Below, one piece after another: positions 28,763 to 36,943 of a stretch of DNA of 64,000 bases. The DNA comes from Myxococcales bacterium (GTDB lineage Bacteria; Myxococcota; Myxococcia; Myxococcales; Myxococcaceae), in NCBI GenBank assembly GCA_030681895.1, contig JAUXRI010000117.1:28568-92567 (forward strand), given 5' to 3'. The stretch's first letter is position 1. Every line of letters begins with the position of its first letter. The position numbers and the translations under genes were made by a program. The notes under the pieces were generated by a model. It did not search any database, was not told the DNA's origin, and was given only the letters and a program-made list of their open reading frames with translations.

Positions 28763-29551
28763 TCAGGGGAGCAGCGCTTCGAGCCGCACGAGGTGCGTCG
28801 ACGTCGGCCACTTCGCACGGAAGGACGTCAGCCGCGCCTTGGCATCGTCACGGCGCCCGAGCGTCACGAGCGCTTCGATGGCGATGACCTCACGTTCCTG
28901 AGCGAGCGCGCTCTGCGGAAACTTCGCGAGGTGCGCGTCGACGGCGGCGAGCGCCTGGGCGGGACGTCCAGCACGCGCTGCGGTGATGGCGTCGTCGAGC
29001 GCGGTGAGCTCTTCATCGGGGTTGGCGGGAGGCGGCGGTGGGGTCGCCTTCGTCGGCTCGGCAGCCACGGGCGCAACCGTCGGCGCGACCTTCACTACGG
29101 GTTTCACAGGCGGTGGCGGCTTCGTCGGCAGCTCGTCGGCTTTCACGGGCTCGGGCTCGGGCGGCAGCTCGACCTTCGGAGCGACCGCGATTGGCGCGAC
29201 CGGTATCGGACGCTCGATGACCGGAGTGGGCACAGGCTCGCGCAGCGCCACCACGCCGACCACGCCACCAATCGCCACCACGCCGGCCGCGACGAGGGCC
29301 TTCACACCGAAACCACCAGCAGCCGCCGTCACGCCACCGACGGGCGCAGTCGGCGCCGGCGGACCACCTCCACCACCACCTGCGCCACCATCACCACCAC
29401 CCGGCGGCAGGTCGAACAGGAACGCCACCTTCGCGGTGAGGCGCTCCAGCTGCCGGTCGGACGGCGCGTCGACCTCGGCGCTCTCGAGCAGCTCGCGCAA
29501 GCCCGGGTCGGCGGACTCGTCGAGGAGCCACGGCTTCGTCTCGGTCGTCAT
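28763..29551 (-). CDS. Membrane TPR protein, likely anti-sigma partner (module 2)
   Basis: 262 residues from ATG 29551, overlapping the sigma stop by 4 bases. N-terminal cytoplasmic part with a zipper-like ELLESAEVDAPSDRQLERLTAK, a Gly-rich linker, one transmembrane helix (ALVAAGVVAIGGVVGVVAL), a long Pro/Val-rich spacer, and a C-terminal TPR-like segment (AITAARAGRPAQALAAVDAHL). Same architecture as the partner in modules 1 and 3. Anti-sigma function is inferred. Confidence 0.75.
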   Translation of the reverse strand: MTTETKPWLLDESADPGLRELLESAEVDAPSDRQLERLTAKVAFLFDLPPGGGDGGAGGGGGGPPAPTAPVGGVTAAAGGFGVKALVAAGVVAIGGVVGVVALREPVPTPVIERPIPVAPIAVAPKVELPPEPEPVKADELPTKPPPPVKPVVKVAPTVAPVAAEPTKATPPPPPANPDEELTALDDAITAARAGRPAQALAAVDAHLAKFPQSALAQEREVIAIEALVTLGRRDDAKARLTSFRAKWPTSTHLVRLEALLP

Positions 29552-30081
29552 GCGCTCACCTGCCGTTGCTGGGCGACGAAGCCCTCGATGTGTCGACGCG
29601 CGGCGTAGAGCCTCGCGTACGCGGTCTGCACTGGAGCCCCCACGATGTCGGCGACCTCTTGCATGGGCACCTGCTCCAATTCGAACAGCACGAAGACGGC
29701 GCGTTTGTCGTCGTCGAGCTGCGCGAGCGCCTCATCCAACTTCACGCGGGCCTGCCGCATCGCGATGTGCCGCGTCGCCGTCTCGCCGCTGTGGCTGCGC
29801 TCGGGCGCCTCGTCGAGGTTCGTCTCGCGCTTCACGTAAGCCTTGCGCCGCCAGTCGGAGGCCACACGAAGACAGATGCCGTACAGCCACGTGTCGAGCG
29901 AGGAGCGCCCTTCGAACTCGCCCAGCCGCCGGTGCACGACGACGAAGACTTCCTGCGCGACGTCTTCAATCTCAGACTCGCGCACCCCAAAGCGCCGCAG
30001 CGAGCGCCACACCGTCGGGGCCTTCGACGTGTAGATGGCCTTGAAGTCTGGCGGCGCCACGCGGGCGAGCTGGCCGTCCAT
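29548..30081 (-). CDS. ECF-type RNA polymerase sigma factor (module 2)
   Basis: 177 residues from ATG 30081. Region 2: WRSLRRFGVRESEIEDVAQEVFVVVHRR and TWLYGICLRVASDWRRKAY. Region 4: LAQLDDDKRAVFVLFELEQV, then VADIVGAPVQTAYARLYAARR. It is more distant from the sigma factors of modules 1 and 3 than those are from each other. The start shares one base with the stop of the upstream gene (TGATG), so the Tyr-rich protein, sigma and anti-sigma are translated in series. I see no GTGAGCC box before this operon. Confidence 0.93.
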   Translation of the reverse strand: MDGQLARVAPPDFKAIYTSKAPTVWRSLRRFGVRESEIEDVAQEVFVVVHRRLGEFEGRSSLDTWLYGICLRVASDWRRKAYVKRETNLDEAPERSHSGETATRHIAMRQARVKLDEALAQLDDDKRAVFVLFELEQVPMQEVADIVGAPVQTAYARLYAARRHIEGFVAQQRQVSA

Positions 30082-31571
30082 CAGCGCTCCGCCTCGAGCA
30101 GCAGCTGAAGGTCTTCCACGCGTTCGCCGGTGAAGCGCGACAACGGCACCCACGCGTCGGCCGGCGCGCGCTTCGACGCGACACAACGGGCCGCAGCTTC
30201 TGGCGTGTCGAGGGTGCTGCAGAACGACGTCACCCAGGCGCGCTCCAGCGACTCGGACACGCGCCGGGCGGCGACGTCGACGACGCGCGCCTCGAAGCCC
30301 GAGTCCGTCAACACCTGCGCGCGGTGCGGCGCGAGCTGCGCGGGCGGGTGCGTGACGTCGTGGTCGAGGTCGTCTGCGGTGACGTCGTCTTTCACGTCGA
30401 CGACGAGTGGTTGCGCCGTGCCGGGCAGCGCGATCGCGATGGAGAACGTCGCGGCGTGGCGCGCCGTCACCTGCGTGGCTGCGAAGTCGAAGCGCCGGGT
30501 CACCGGGCGCGTCTTGTACACCGTTCGTGTCACCTGACGCGTCGCGGGCCGCGTCTTGGTCACCGACTCCATGCGGTAGTCGGTGCGGTAGCGCGTCACG
30601 GGGCGATAGCCCGTGCAGGTCTGGTACCGCGTGCCCGAGCCGCAGCTGTACGTGTACGACTCGGTCGTCGTGTACGCGACCTGGTACGGCCGCGACTCCG
30701 TCGTCAGGTACGACTCCTGGTAGTTCTCGGTCTGCGTCTCGTTGGTGGAGTAGCTCTCGGTCTCGACCCACGTGACGAACGTCTTCAGCGGCGCCTGCGT
30801 GCGTTGGCTCTCGACCGTGCCCGTCACCTGCACTGGCAGTCCTTCGGGAGCGTTCGGGGCGAACCACACCGAGCGCGTGAAGCGCTCTTCGAGGGCGGCG
30901 GTCAGCGTCGAGGTCAGCTCGGGCCGGCTCTTCACCGTCTGGAATTGCACGCTGAGCTTCGCGCGGCGCTCTGGCATCGGAGGCAGCGCCGGCGAGGCTG
31001 CGGAGAAGTGCGCACAGTACCGCGCCATCAGGGTCGCGAGCCACGGCGTCGTCGCGAGCGGGCTCACCACGGCGCAGCGGCGGGCACCGACGGACTTCGT
31101 CTCCACCGTCGCCACGCGCGCGACGTCGGAGAGGCCGGCGCGCTCGAGGTCGGGAGCCACCGAGCTGATCCGTGACTCGGCCTCGAGCGGCTGGCCCACG
31201 GAGAGCGGCTCACGAAGCCATGCGGCGATGGCGGGACCGAGCTGGCCGCGCTCCTGCTCGACGAGGGCCTTCGGCTCGGCGCCTCTGGTGACGAGCGCAG
31301 ACGCGTCTCCCAACGTTCTGACCGCGGCGCGCCAGTCGCCGTCAGCGCGGGCCTTCGCGGCGCGCTCGAGGTGCTGGCGCATCAGCGCGCCAAGGGCGAC
31401 CCGACGTCCCTCCATCGCGCGGGCGTCGTCAGGCGTCTCGACCAGCGCGGCCTCGAACGACGCCAACGCCTCGGAGGCGCGGCCTTCGGTGAGCGCCTCT
31501 TCGCCACGTCGCACGCGCGCCGAGACGCAGGCGACGCAGGTCAGCAGCACGAGAGGGAGGACGCGACGCAC
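30081..31571 (-). CDS. Exported protein with Tyr/Thr/Arg-rich central repeat, sigma operon leader gene
   Basis: 496 residues from GTG 31571, which opens an export or lipoprotein signal (VRRVLPLVLLTCVAC). The N-terminal 200 residues are helical and TPR-like (GRASEALASFEAALVE). In the middle (about 260-350) are short Ser/Thr/Tyr repeats (ESYSTNETQTENYQESY), then a RPVTRYRTDYR, TRPATRQVTRTVYK, TRPVTRRF basic-aromatic array. The end is alpha/beta. No family recognised. It is the first gene of the sigma module 2 operon, so it may be a sensor or target of the sigma circuit. Confidence 0.75.
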   Translation of the reverse strand: MRRVLPLVLLTCVACVSARVRRGEEALTEGRASEALASFEAALVETPDDARAMEGRRVALGALMRQHLERAAKARADGDWRAAVRTLGDASALVTRGAEPKALVEQERGQLGPAIAAWLREPLSVGQPLEAESRISSVAPDLERAGLSDVARVATVETKSVGARRCAVVSPLATTPWLATLMARYCAHFSAASPALPPMPERRAKLSVQFQTVKSRPELTSTLTAALEERFTRSVWFAPNAPEGLPVQVTGTVESQRTQAPLKTFVTWVETESYSTNETQTENYQESYLTTESRPYQVAYTTTESYTYSCGSGTRYQTCTGYRPVTRYRTDYRMESVTKTRPATRQVTRTVYKTRPVTRRFDFAATQVTARHAATFSIAIALPGTAQPLVVDVKDDVTADDLDHDVTHPPAQLAPHRAQVLTDSGFEARVVDVAARRVSESLERAWVTSFCSTLDTPEAAARCVASKRAPADAWVPLSRFTGERVEDLQLLLEAER

Positions 31572-31645
31572 GCCTCGACGCCTACCACGGCTCGACCGGT
31601 CCAGGCCGACGACGGATCCGCACGCCTTCGAGCCGGCCAGACGGA

Positions 31646-31690
31646 CGAGAACAACTTCAACCACCGCGGCGGTGGTCAGCGTTGTTCTCG
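31646..31690. repeat. Hairpin repeat, copy 1
   Basis: A 45-base imperfect palindrome: outer arms CGAGAACAAC and GTTGTTCTCG (10 bases, perfect), inner arms ACCACCGC and GCGGTGGT, with TTCA and CAGC as internal bulges. The LysR stop codon (31676-31678) lies inside it. A second copy is at 33301-33344. It would form a strong hairpin at the 3' end of the LysR transcript; terminator function is inferred, and no T tract is seen. Confidence 0.7.
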
Positions 31691-32563
31691 AGTTGCTCCA
31701 CCAACGTCATCGAACGCCACCGTGAGCGCGTCGAACACCGCCGCGACACGCGCCGCACGCCGCAGCCCTCGTGGCGTCACGAGGAACAGGTCGACCGCCG
31801 GCGCTGCCGTCTCGAGCACGAGCGGCAACTCGACGAGCTCGGACCGCAGCTGCGTCATGAGCCGGGGCAGCACCGCGACGCCGAGCCCGTGGCTGACCGC
31901 TTCGAGCTGCGTATGAAAGCTCGAGGTCGTGAGCCGTGGCTTCGCGTGCAGCGGCGCGAGCCAGGCTTCTTCCGGAGAAGGCCGACCCACCGCGACCCAC
32001 GGCCAGCTGGAGGGACTCTGCTTCGCGAGCGTCTTCGCCAATCGCCGGTGCACGAGCGGTGCGGTGTCGAGACGCGCGACGCGCCGGGTGACGAAGTCTC
32101 CTTTCGGCGGAAGGAAGAAGCGCAGCGCGAGGTCGGCGTCTCGGCGCGCGAGGTCGGTCGGATCATCGGAGACGACCAGGTCGACGACGAGCTCCGGGTG
32201 CTTCTCGAGCAGCGCCGGGAGCACGCGCGGAATCACGAACAGGCTCGCGAGGGTCTCGGAGAGCGCGAGCCGCACCACCCCGCTCACCCTCGGGTTCGTC
32301 ATCGCCACGACGTCGGACAGGGCACGCAGCGCGGCTTCGGCTGGCGCTGCTCCGGTGACGACACGACGACCTGCCGCGGTGAGCTCGATGCCCGTGGGCG
32401 TGCGGTCGAAGAGCCGAACCCCGAGGGCTGCTTCGAGCGCAGCCACTCGTCTGGAGACCGTCGACTGCATCGTCCCGAGCTCGCGCGCCGCAGCACCGAA
32501 CCCTCCGGAGCGCGCGGCCGACAGGAAGAGCTTCACGTCGTCCCAGACGATGGAGGCAGCCAT
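31676..32563 (-). CDS. LysR-type transcriptional regulator
   Basis: 295 residues from ATG 32563. N-terminal winged helix-turn-helix: VWDDVKLFLSAARSGGFGAAARELGTMQSTVSRRVAALE. The effector domain follows (SGVVRLALSETLASLFV to VDLFLVTPRGLRRA). It is divergent from the oxidoreductase gene with 105 bases between starts, the usual arrangement for a LysR regulator and its target. The effector could be a quinone or electrophile, judged only from the neighbour. Confidence 0.93.
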   Translation of the reverse strand: MAASIVWDDVKLFLSAARSGGFGAAARELGTMQSTVSRRVAALEAALGVRLFDRTPTGIELTAAGRRVVTGAAPAEAALRALSDVVAMTNPRVSGVVRLALSETLASLFVIPRVLPALLEKHPELVVDLVVSDDPTDLARRDADLALRFFLPPKGDFVTRRVARLDTAPLVHRRLAKTLAKQSPSSWPWVAVGRPSPEEAWLAPLHAKPRLTTSSFHTQLEAVSHGLGVAVLPRLMTQLRSELVELPLVLETAAPAVDLFLVTPRGLRRAARVAAVFDALTVAFDDVGGATREQR

Positions 32564-32594
32564 GGCTCGTCGTGCCACGGACGCCTCGCGCGGC

Positions 32595-32611
32595 GCAATG
32601 CACCATTGCAT
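32595..32611. promoter_or_regulatory. Candidate LysR operator
   Basis: Between the divergent starts: GCAATG CAC CATTGC (32595-32609) overlapping ATGCA CCAT TGCAT (32598-32611). A further ATGCA half-site lies at 32619-32623. LysR proteins bind dyads in such intergenic regions. The spacing is close to the T-N11-A rule but not exact. Confidence 0.45.
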
Positions 32612-32668
32612 GAGCCCCATGCACTGACAGCCAGGGGCTTCAGACTGCCCAGCCCTTACGGTGAGCAC

Positions 32669-33295
32669 ATGACGACGATGACGCTGGTGACTTCGCACCC
32701 CGACCCGCAGTCCTTCTCCCGCTCACTCGCGAACGCGTACGCGCGCGGGGCGACGACCCGTGGCGTGACCGTTCGCCAGTTCGACGCGACGGAGCTGCGT
32801 TTCGACCTGGTGCTCCGCGGCGCGCACACCACGCCGATGCACGACGAACCTGACCTCGCGAGGCTGCGCGAAGCCGTCGATGCGTCAGCGCACGTCGCGT
32901 GGTTCTTTCCGACGTGGTGGGCGGGGCTGCCAGCGGCGCTCAAGGGGCTGGTGGACCGGCTGTTCCTCCCGAAGGTGTCGTTTCTCTACGAAGGCGGTCT
33001 GCCACGCGGGCTGCTGAAGGGGCGCTCGAGCCGCTACGTCGCGACGATGGACAGCCCGGCCCTCTGGTACTGGCTGGCCCATCACGACGCGCTCGGCGGG
33101 AGCTTCGGGCGCGGCACGCTCCAGTTCGTCGGCTTCGGCCCGGTGCAACGAACACTGATCTACAGCGTGCGCTCGTTGAGCGAAAACGCTCGCGGGGCCT
33201 GGCTGCAGCGACTCGAAGCGCTCGGAGCGAACGACGCGCAGCGGCTCCTGGCGCGGCAGGGCACCGCTCGACTGCCCGGGCAGGCCGGCGCCTGA
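32669..33295 (+). CDS. NAD(P)H-dependent flavin oxidoreductase (quinone reductase type)
   Basis: 208 residues from ATG 32669. Flavodoxin-like fold: TLVTSHPDPQSFSRSLAN is the FMN/FAD phosphate loop, and HVAWFFPTWWAGLPAALKGL is the conserved second loop of the NQO/MdaB/KefF family. It reduces quinones or other electrophiles with two electrons from NAD(P)H in the cytoplasm. It is divergent from a LysR gene and probably its target. A hairpin repeat follows the stop by 5 bases. Confidence 0.88.
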   Translation: MTTMTLVTSHPDPQSFSRSLANAYARGATTRGVTVRQFDATELRFDLVLRGAHTTPMHDEPDLARLREAVDASAHVAWFFPTWWAGLPAALKGLVDRLFLPKVSFLYEGGLPRGLLKGRSSRYVATMDSPALWYWLAHHDALGGSFGRGTLQFVGFGPVQRTLIYSVRSLSENARGAWLQRLEALGANDAQRLLARQGTARLPGQAGA

Positions 33296-33300
33296 ACTGC

Positions 33301-33344
33301 CGAGAACAACTTCAACCACCGTGGCGGTGGTCCTCGGTGTTCTC
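33301..33344. repeat. Hairpin repeat, copy 2
   Basis: Same sequence family as 31646-31690 and in the same orientation. The first 21 bases are identical (CGAGAACAAC then TTCAACCACCG). Right arm GGTGTTCTC has one mismatch to the left arm. It begins 5 bases after the oxidoreductase stop. The two copies bracket the LysR/oxidoreductase pair as direct repeats about 1.65 kb apart. Confidence 0.7.
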
Positions 33345-33375
33345 ACTCCGGCAGACTCTTGCGACACTCGCGCGA

Positions 33376-34137
33376 ATGAAGACCAGCTGGGAACGAGATG
33401 AGGGCTTCGACCAACGCGCACGCCTCGAGCTCGACCCATGGGAGGTCCGCCTGCTCGAGGGCTACCACCCGCTCTACGACTACTCGTCGACGCTGGTGAC
33501 GACCCACGCTGAGTGGCCAGAAAGCGAGCTGCGGCGCCGCGCCATCGAGGTCCTCAGCGAAGACATGGTGCGCGAGGCCGATGCGTCAGTCGCTGGCGCA
33601 TCGTCAATCGAGCCGTTCGCGAAGTGGAAGGCGGCCGACGACCTCAACGCGGCGGCATGGGCCAGGGTGCCCATCGAAGCGTTGGTGGTCGACGCGCAGA
33701 CGCCTCGTGCGGTTCGCGCCGAGTACGGCGTGCACCTCACGGTCGAGGGCGTGCTCTTTCAGTGGGTGGGGCCCGCGACGCCTCGAGACCCGTCCTGTCA
33801 CCTCGCGCCGTTCGACCCGCCCGTGCGCCTCGACGGACTGACGGCAGTCGCCGCCGTTCCCGGAGCCTTCGTCTTTCTTCGCAAGCACTCGCCGCCGTAC
33901 GTCACGACGAGGGAGGGGCGCGTCCTTCCGGCGATCTCGGAGCAGCTGGTCGCGTTGGGCGTCGAGGCGAGCGGCTTTTCCCGCGTCTTCATCAGCGGCG
34001 CAGCGCTCGTCGGCGAAAGCGCGCTGCTGCGCGTCCATACGCAGCATCACCAGCGCGGTGCCTCGCGCGCGACGACGGGAGACAATTGGTGGGTTCGGGT
34101 CGACCCGCGCCTCGGCGTCGTCTCTCGCAGCCGATGA
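33376..34137 (+). CDS. Protein of unknown function
   Basis: 253 residues from ATG 33376, the only start that fits after the repeat. It is soluble, with no signal peptide or membrane helix. Visible features include an acidic helical N-terminal region (RRRAIEVLSEDMVREADASV) and a beta-rich C-terminal half (LTVEGVLFQWVGP, VAAVPGAFVFLRKHSPPYV). No family recognised. It is transcribed in the same direction as the oxidoreductase but separated by the hairpin. Confidence 0.7.
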   Translation: MKTSWERDEGFDQRARLELDPWEVRLLEGYHPLYDYSSTLVTTHAEWPESELRRRAIEVLSEDMVREADASVAGASSIEPFAKWKAADDLNAAAWARVPIEALVVDAQTPRAVRAEYGVHLTVEGVLFQWVGPATPRDPSCHLAPFDPPVRLDGLTAVAAVPGAFVFLRKHSPPYVTTREGRVLPAISEQLVALGVEASGFSRVFISGAALVGESALLRVHTQHHQRGASRATTGDNWWVRVDPRLGVVSRSR

Positions 34138-34170
34138 GGGCGCCGCACCTGAGAGCGCTGCGCTCGCTCG

Positions 34171-34809
34171 CTACTCGGCGCTCTGGTCGACGAAGTCAGG
34201 CGCACCCTTCTCCCAGACGCCGAAGTCGCCCGCGTCAGGAGCGAAGCTGAACCAGAAGGTCCCTCGCACGGGTTCGCCCTCTTTTCGTCCCGTGCACGAG
34301 AGGTATGCCTCGGAGAGGCACGGGTTGATGGCGAGCAGCGTGCAGCGGTAGTCGGTCGACAAGCGGTCGAGCCGGGCCTGCTCGGCCTTCATGCAGGCTT
34401 TGAAGGCGCGTTGAGCAGCCTGCGCCTGCGCTCTGGTCGGAGGCGGACTGTTCTGGAACGTCGTGCCCTCGCACGTCCGCTCATCCACACCGGAGCCAGC
34501 CCGCACATGGAGCGGAAGCGAAGGCGCGCCGTCGCCGAGGCTGAGTTCGAGCGTGGAGCCCCAGCTGTCCCCGGGGAATCCTCCGCTCTCCTTAGTCGCG
34601 CAGAGTTCGAGCGCTCTCTCGCATCGCGCAGGTGCTGGCGCCCGCGCAGTGAAGCACTCGAGCCCACCATCCAGTCGAGCGCGGCGTTCGTCCATCACCG
34701 CGCCATGGGTCGTGCTCCAGGCCACCGCGGCCTGCTTACGCTCTGCGACGGTCGGGCCCACGAGTGAAGGCACAGCCACCAGCACCACCAGCCTGAGGAA
34801 GTCATGCAT
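34171..34809 (-). CDS. Exported Cys-containing protein of unknown function
   Basis: 212 residues from ATG 34809, with AAGGAG 6 bases upstream. A signal peptide is likely (MHDFLRLVVLVAVPSLVGPTVA). About eight Cys residues in the mature part (for example CFTARAPAPARC, CLSEAYLSC) suggest disulfides. No family recognised. It faces the 33376 gene tail to tail and follows another exported Cys-rich gene. Confidence 0.72.
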   Translation of the reverse strand: MHDFLRLVVLVAVPSLVGPTVAERKQAAVAWSTTHGAVMDERRARLDGGLECFTARAPAPARCERALELCATKESGGFPGDSWGSTLELSLGDGAPSLPLHVRAGSGVDERTCEGTTFQNSPPPTRAQAQAAQRAFKACMKAEQARLDRLSTDYRCTLLAINPCLSEAYLSCTGRKEGEPVRGTFWFSFAPDAGDFGVWEKGAPDFVDQSAE

Positions 34810-34977
34810 GCGGGCTCCTTCGGTGTTCGTGCACCATGCGAGCAGAAGAGCATGGCGGCGGCGCGGGACTTCTCGGGCACCACCGGCACTGCTTTCGGAA
34901 CCTCACGCGCGTCTTCCGGAATCCTCGCGTCATCAACCCCGACTTCGCGCCGCCACCCACGCGAGTCTGTCCTGCCC

Positions 34978-35454
34978 TCACGGCGTACGGCGGCAATAGC
35001 CGGGCGGAACGAAGACAGGATTGCAGCCAGCCGCGCGCTTCTCCCGCGTGCACACGGAGCTGCCGACACACTCGTTGTTCCCGTTGCAGGCGCTCACCAC
35101 GCAGACGCCCGCGTCACCAACGGGAACACACGACTGATCCACGATGCCGGGAATTCCACAGTCGTTCACCACGCCACACGGCCGGCGGCACACGCCCTCG
35201 AGGCAGACCTCGGCCTTCGCGCAGCCAGCGTCACAGGCCCGCACGCACACCGGCAGTCCGGTGAAGGAGCCCGCCGGCTCCGCGCACGTCAGCCCGCTCT
35301 GACACGTTCCACACGGCAACCCCGCAGGCTGCGGCCCCTCGAGGGGCTCTCCCACCATCGCCCCACAGGCGAAGCCCACCGCGAGGGCTGCGAGGAGAAA
35401 GCGATGCACGCGCTCACGTTGTCTCACGAAGACGGGACGCATCAGAAGCGGCAT
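34978..35454 (-). CDS. Exported Cys-rich protein
   Basis: 158 residues from ATG 35454. A GTG at 35409, directly before the hydrophobic stretch (HRFLLAALAVGFAC), is an equally possible start and would give 143 residues and a lipoprotein-like signal. The mature part has about 18 Cys in short spaced pairs (LPCGTCQSGLTC, CVRACDAGC, CLEGVCRRPC), like the Cys-rich stalk modules of other myxobacterial exported proteins. Function unknown. Confidence 0.68.
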   Translation of the reverse strand: MPLLMRPVFVRQRERVHRFLLAALAVGFACGAMVGEPLEGPQPAGLPCGTCQSGLTCAEPAGSFTGLPVCVRACDAGCAKAEVCLEGVCRRPCGVVNDCGIPGIVDQSCVPVGDAGVCVVSACNGNNECVGSSVCTREKRAAGCNPVFVPPGYCRRTP

Positions 35455-35542
35455 GGCGCGAATCGCGGAACGATGAACAGCGACCCGTCACAATGATGGA
35501 GTCGTAGGCAGATCGACAGCGTTGGCGTCGACACCCTGACTC

Positions 35543-36430
35543 GTGGCACGCAGCGGTCCCGTGTGGTCGCTCCTCACCGTATCGCTGCTGAGCCAGAGCC
35601 CCGAGGCGTGGCGGCTGGAGTGGCGCGCGCCCGAGACGTGCACGGCGGCTGATCAACTCCGCCGCTCCGTCGAGGCGCGTGTGGGGCAGGCCGTGTTCCG
35701 TGAGCCCGCCGACCACTTCATCGAAGGTGACGTCACGGCGCAGAACGGCGGCTGGCTCGCGCGGCTCGTCGTGACGGACGCGAAGGGCACGCCGCTCGGT
35801 CAGCGAGAGGTCGTCACCACCGAGCCCGGTTGCCCCTCCCTCGACGCGCGCCTCACGCTGGTGCTCTCGCTCCTCATCGACCCGGCCGGCAGCCTGCGCG
35901 CACGCCCGATGGTGACGACGCCCGCGCCGACGCCACGCCTGCCCACGGCACCGCTCGAGGCGCCACGCGCGCTGTCACCGGAAGACCTCGTTCGCCTGAC
36001 GCTGGAGAGTGACGACCGCGGCGCGCACCTCTTCGAAGAGCGCTCCGGCCGGGCTTCGGGCGCGCAGCAGTCGTGGACGGGCACCATCGACGTCTGCGGC
36101 GTTCCGTGTGGAGCGACGGTTCCGCGCGGCGCGAAGCTGATCATCGGCGGGCCCGACGTGATGCCGGCGACGTTCACGCTGGCAGGAATTCGCACCGGCT
36201 CTGCCGTCGTCTCGGTGAAGGCCTCGAGTCTCTCTCGTCAGGTCTGGAGCGTGCTCGGGCTCACCTTCGGCATCACGCTGACCACCCTCGGCGTCGTGGG
36301 GCTCGCGGTGTCGAACGGCTCCTCCGTGCTCCCGGCCGTCTCAGCCACGGGCGCCCTCCTCGGCCTGGCGCTCTCGGTGCTCTCGGGCGTCGGTCTCTCG
36401 CAGGGCCCGACGGTCGTCACGGTTCGCTGA
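35543..36430 (+). CDS. Exported protein with C-terminal membrane helices
   Basis: 295 residues from GTG 35543; the hydrophobic start (VWSLLTVSLLSQS) looks like a signal. The N-terminal domain (about 20-115) has CTAADQLRRSVEARVG and a strand-rich body; a similar pattern opens the 39536 protein. A Pro-rich linker and a small beta domain (WTGTIDVCGVPCGATVPRG) like a PEGA-type surface module follow. Two hydrophobic helices lie near the end (about 235-285). Role unknown; it may be anchored in the inner membrane. Confidence 0.68.
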   Translation: MARSGPVWSLLTVSLLSQSPEAWRLEWRAPETCTAADQLRRSVEARVGQAVFREPADHFIEGDVTAQNGGWLARLVVTDAKGTPLGQREVVTTEPGCPSLDARLTLVLSLLIDPAGSLRARPMVTTPAPTPRLPTAPLEAPRALSPEDLVRLTLESDDRGAHLFEERSGRASGAQQSWTGTIDVCGVPCGATVPRGAKLIIGGPDVMPATFTLAGIRTGSAVVSVKASSLSRQVWSVLGLTFGITLTTLGVVGLAVSNGSSVLPAVSATGALLGLALSVLSGVGLSQGPTVVTVR

Positions 36431-36447
36431 CGCGCGGGTGATACGGT

Positions 36448-36867
36448 GTGACGGTGAGCGAGCGATGGAACGTGTCCTGGGTGCTGCTCGCGGCGTCGGT
36501 CGCCATCGCCGGCTGCCGGAGCGAGCCGAGGCCACTGCTCGCCGACGGGAAGACGGTCACCACCGCAGCGAACCAGCGCTGGCGATTGACGAAGATCGCC
36601 GGCGCCGTGCCGGATCCACGCTACGAACAGTCCTACGTGCGCCTCGACCGCCTCGGGTCGGCCGACGAGGTGCTCGAGACGTTCAAGTTCGAAGAGCGCG
36701 CGTGGGTGCGGCCCGATGGTGCGGAGCGCGTCTGGGTCGAGTTCTCCCTCGACGGCCAGACCTTGCAGGCTCTGCAGCACCAGCGCGAACCGAGCGGCAA
36801 AGAGACCCGCGTCCGCATGCGTTGGAATGGCGCGACGTTCGACCGCGAAACCCTCGATGGGCCGTGA
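36448..36867 (+). CDS. Small lipoprotein
   Basis: 139 residues from GTG 36448 (a second GTG at 36454). The lipoprotein signal ends ASVAIAGC. The mature part is short, charged and beta-rich (RAWVRPDGAERVWVEFSLDG). No family recognised. It starts 17 bases after the previous gene on the same strand, so both may be one transcript. Confidence 0.7.
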   Translation: MTVSERWNVSWVLLAASVAIAGCRSEPRPLLADGKTVTTAANQRWRLTKIAGAVPDPRYEQSYVRLDRLGSADEVLETFKFEERAWVRPDGAERVWVEFSLDGQTLQALQHQREPSGKETRVRMRWNGATFDRETLDGP

Positions 36868-36943
36868 CGCTCGTTCCGAAGAAGGTCTCGACCCCGCGGC
36901 CTGTGTCTGGCCGCCGACCCGGCCAGCAGTGTAGGGAGTCCTC

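Noticed and set aside
31682..32668. Long upstream extension of the oxidoreductase frame
   Set aside because: The extension is antisense to the LysR gene; the conserved family N-terminus begins at the ATG at 32669.
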